From Phycisphaera sp. (GTDB lineage Bacteria; Planctomycetota; Phycisphaerae; Phycisphaerales; Zrk34): DNA of 64,000 nt. Positions within the stretch are counted from its first letter, which is position 1, and each line of letters opens with the position of its first letter. The translations under genes were made by a program, and so were the position numbers. The DNA lies in assembly GCA_016125285.1 (NCBI GenBank), contig WGMA01000012.1, positions 155,923-219,922 on the forward strand, written 5' to 3'. Below are positions 63,866-64,000 of this stretch, in pieces. The notes beneath the pieces are model-generated. The model saw only the letters and a program-made list of their open reading frames with translations, had not been told where the DNA came from and ran no database searches.

Positions 63866-64000
63866 CATCCAGCATCCAGCATCCAGCATCCAGCATCCAG
63901 CATCCAGCATCCAGCATCCAGCATCCAGCATCCAGCATCCAGCATCCAGCATCCAGCATCCAGCATCCAGCATCCAGCATCCAGCATCCAGCATCCAGCA
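63866..64000. repeat. Tandem heptanucleotide array (CATCCAG), runs off window
   Basis: At least 19 perfect copies of the 7-bp unit CATCCAG fill 63866-64000 and continue past the window end. No spacers exist, so it is not CRISPR. Because 7 is not a multiple of 3, all three minus-strand frames read the same heptapeptide (MLDAGCW). Confidence 0.97.

Noticed and set aside
63866..64000. CRISPR array
   Set aside because: The repeats are contiguous 7-bp units with no spacers and no cas genes nearby.

Overview
The window reads as a high-GC chromosomal segment of a planctomycete, most likely of the Phycisphaerae. The pointers are five secreted formylglycine-type sulfatases, seven prepilin-like proteins of the H-X9-DG style, ECF sigma factors paired with FecR-like membrane proteins that carry lectin domains, and a kinase next to an ECF sigma gene. 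This assignment is inferred from gene content. No rRNA or tRNA gene was found.

Layout. 1-5.0 kb: the 3' part of a secreted conserved protein, then a translationally coupled sulfatase-ogt-sulfatase operon. 5.0-8.5 kb (minus): pqiA, a possible small gene, pqiB, an L7/L12-like repeat protein and a DUF4870 protein. 8.6-12.3 kb: a membrane protein, inorganic pyrophosphatase, an HD-domain protein and a sulfatase. 12.4-15.8 kb: a secreted redox/propeller operon (PQQ-type sugar dehydrogenase, sulfocyanin-like cupredoxin, NHL-like propeller). 15.9-20.1 kb: a secreted membrane protein, a fused ATPase-permease ABC protein and a zinc-type binding lipoprotein. 20.1-29.7 kb: two divergent modules, each ECF sigma -> FecR-lectin -> prepilins. 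29.7-38.1 kb: small and membrane proteins, thiC with TPP riboswitch and two coupled small genes, a sugar isomerase, PPi-type phosphofructokinase and a gene broken by an in-frame TAG. 38.1-48.2 kb: two glycosyltransferase genes (one fused to a PHP domain), shikimate kinase between two inverted repeat elements, an HU-like protein, plsY, dut, a small gene between inverted palindromes, and a leucine-rich repeat protein. 48.5-56.7 kb: prepilin, sulfatase, ilvC, a lipoprotein, a large Ser/Thr kinase and an ECF sigma gene. 56.7-60.9 kb: a CarH/LitR-like B12 regulator divergent from DUF378, SDR-DUF2867, SOUL and membrane protein genes. 61-64 kb: a repeat-rich gene-free stretch, a sulfatase, a family 2 glycosyltransferase and a heptanucleotide array that runs off the window.

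Three themes stand out. First, the CarH-like gene faces a coupled operon across a promoter followed by a near-perfect inverted repeat, which looks like a light- or cobalamin-responsive regulon. Second, the mirror-image sigma/FecR-lectin/prepilin modules look like carbohydrate-sensing surface systems that could be linked to the sulfatases. Third, intergenic DNA is full of short tandem arrays with 7- or 8-bp units, usually as inverted pairs. They flank genes, sit inside operons and in one case encode the linker of a fused ABC protein. They look like a non-autonomous repeat population; no transposase gene is present in the window.
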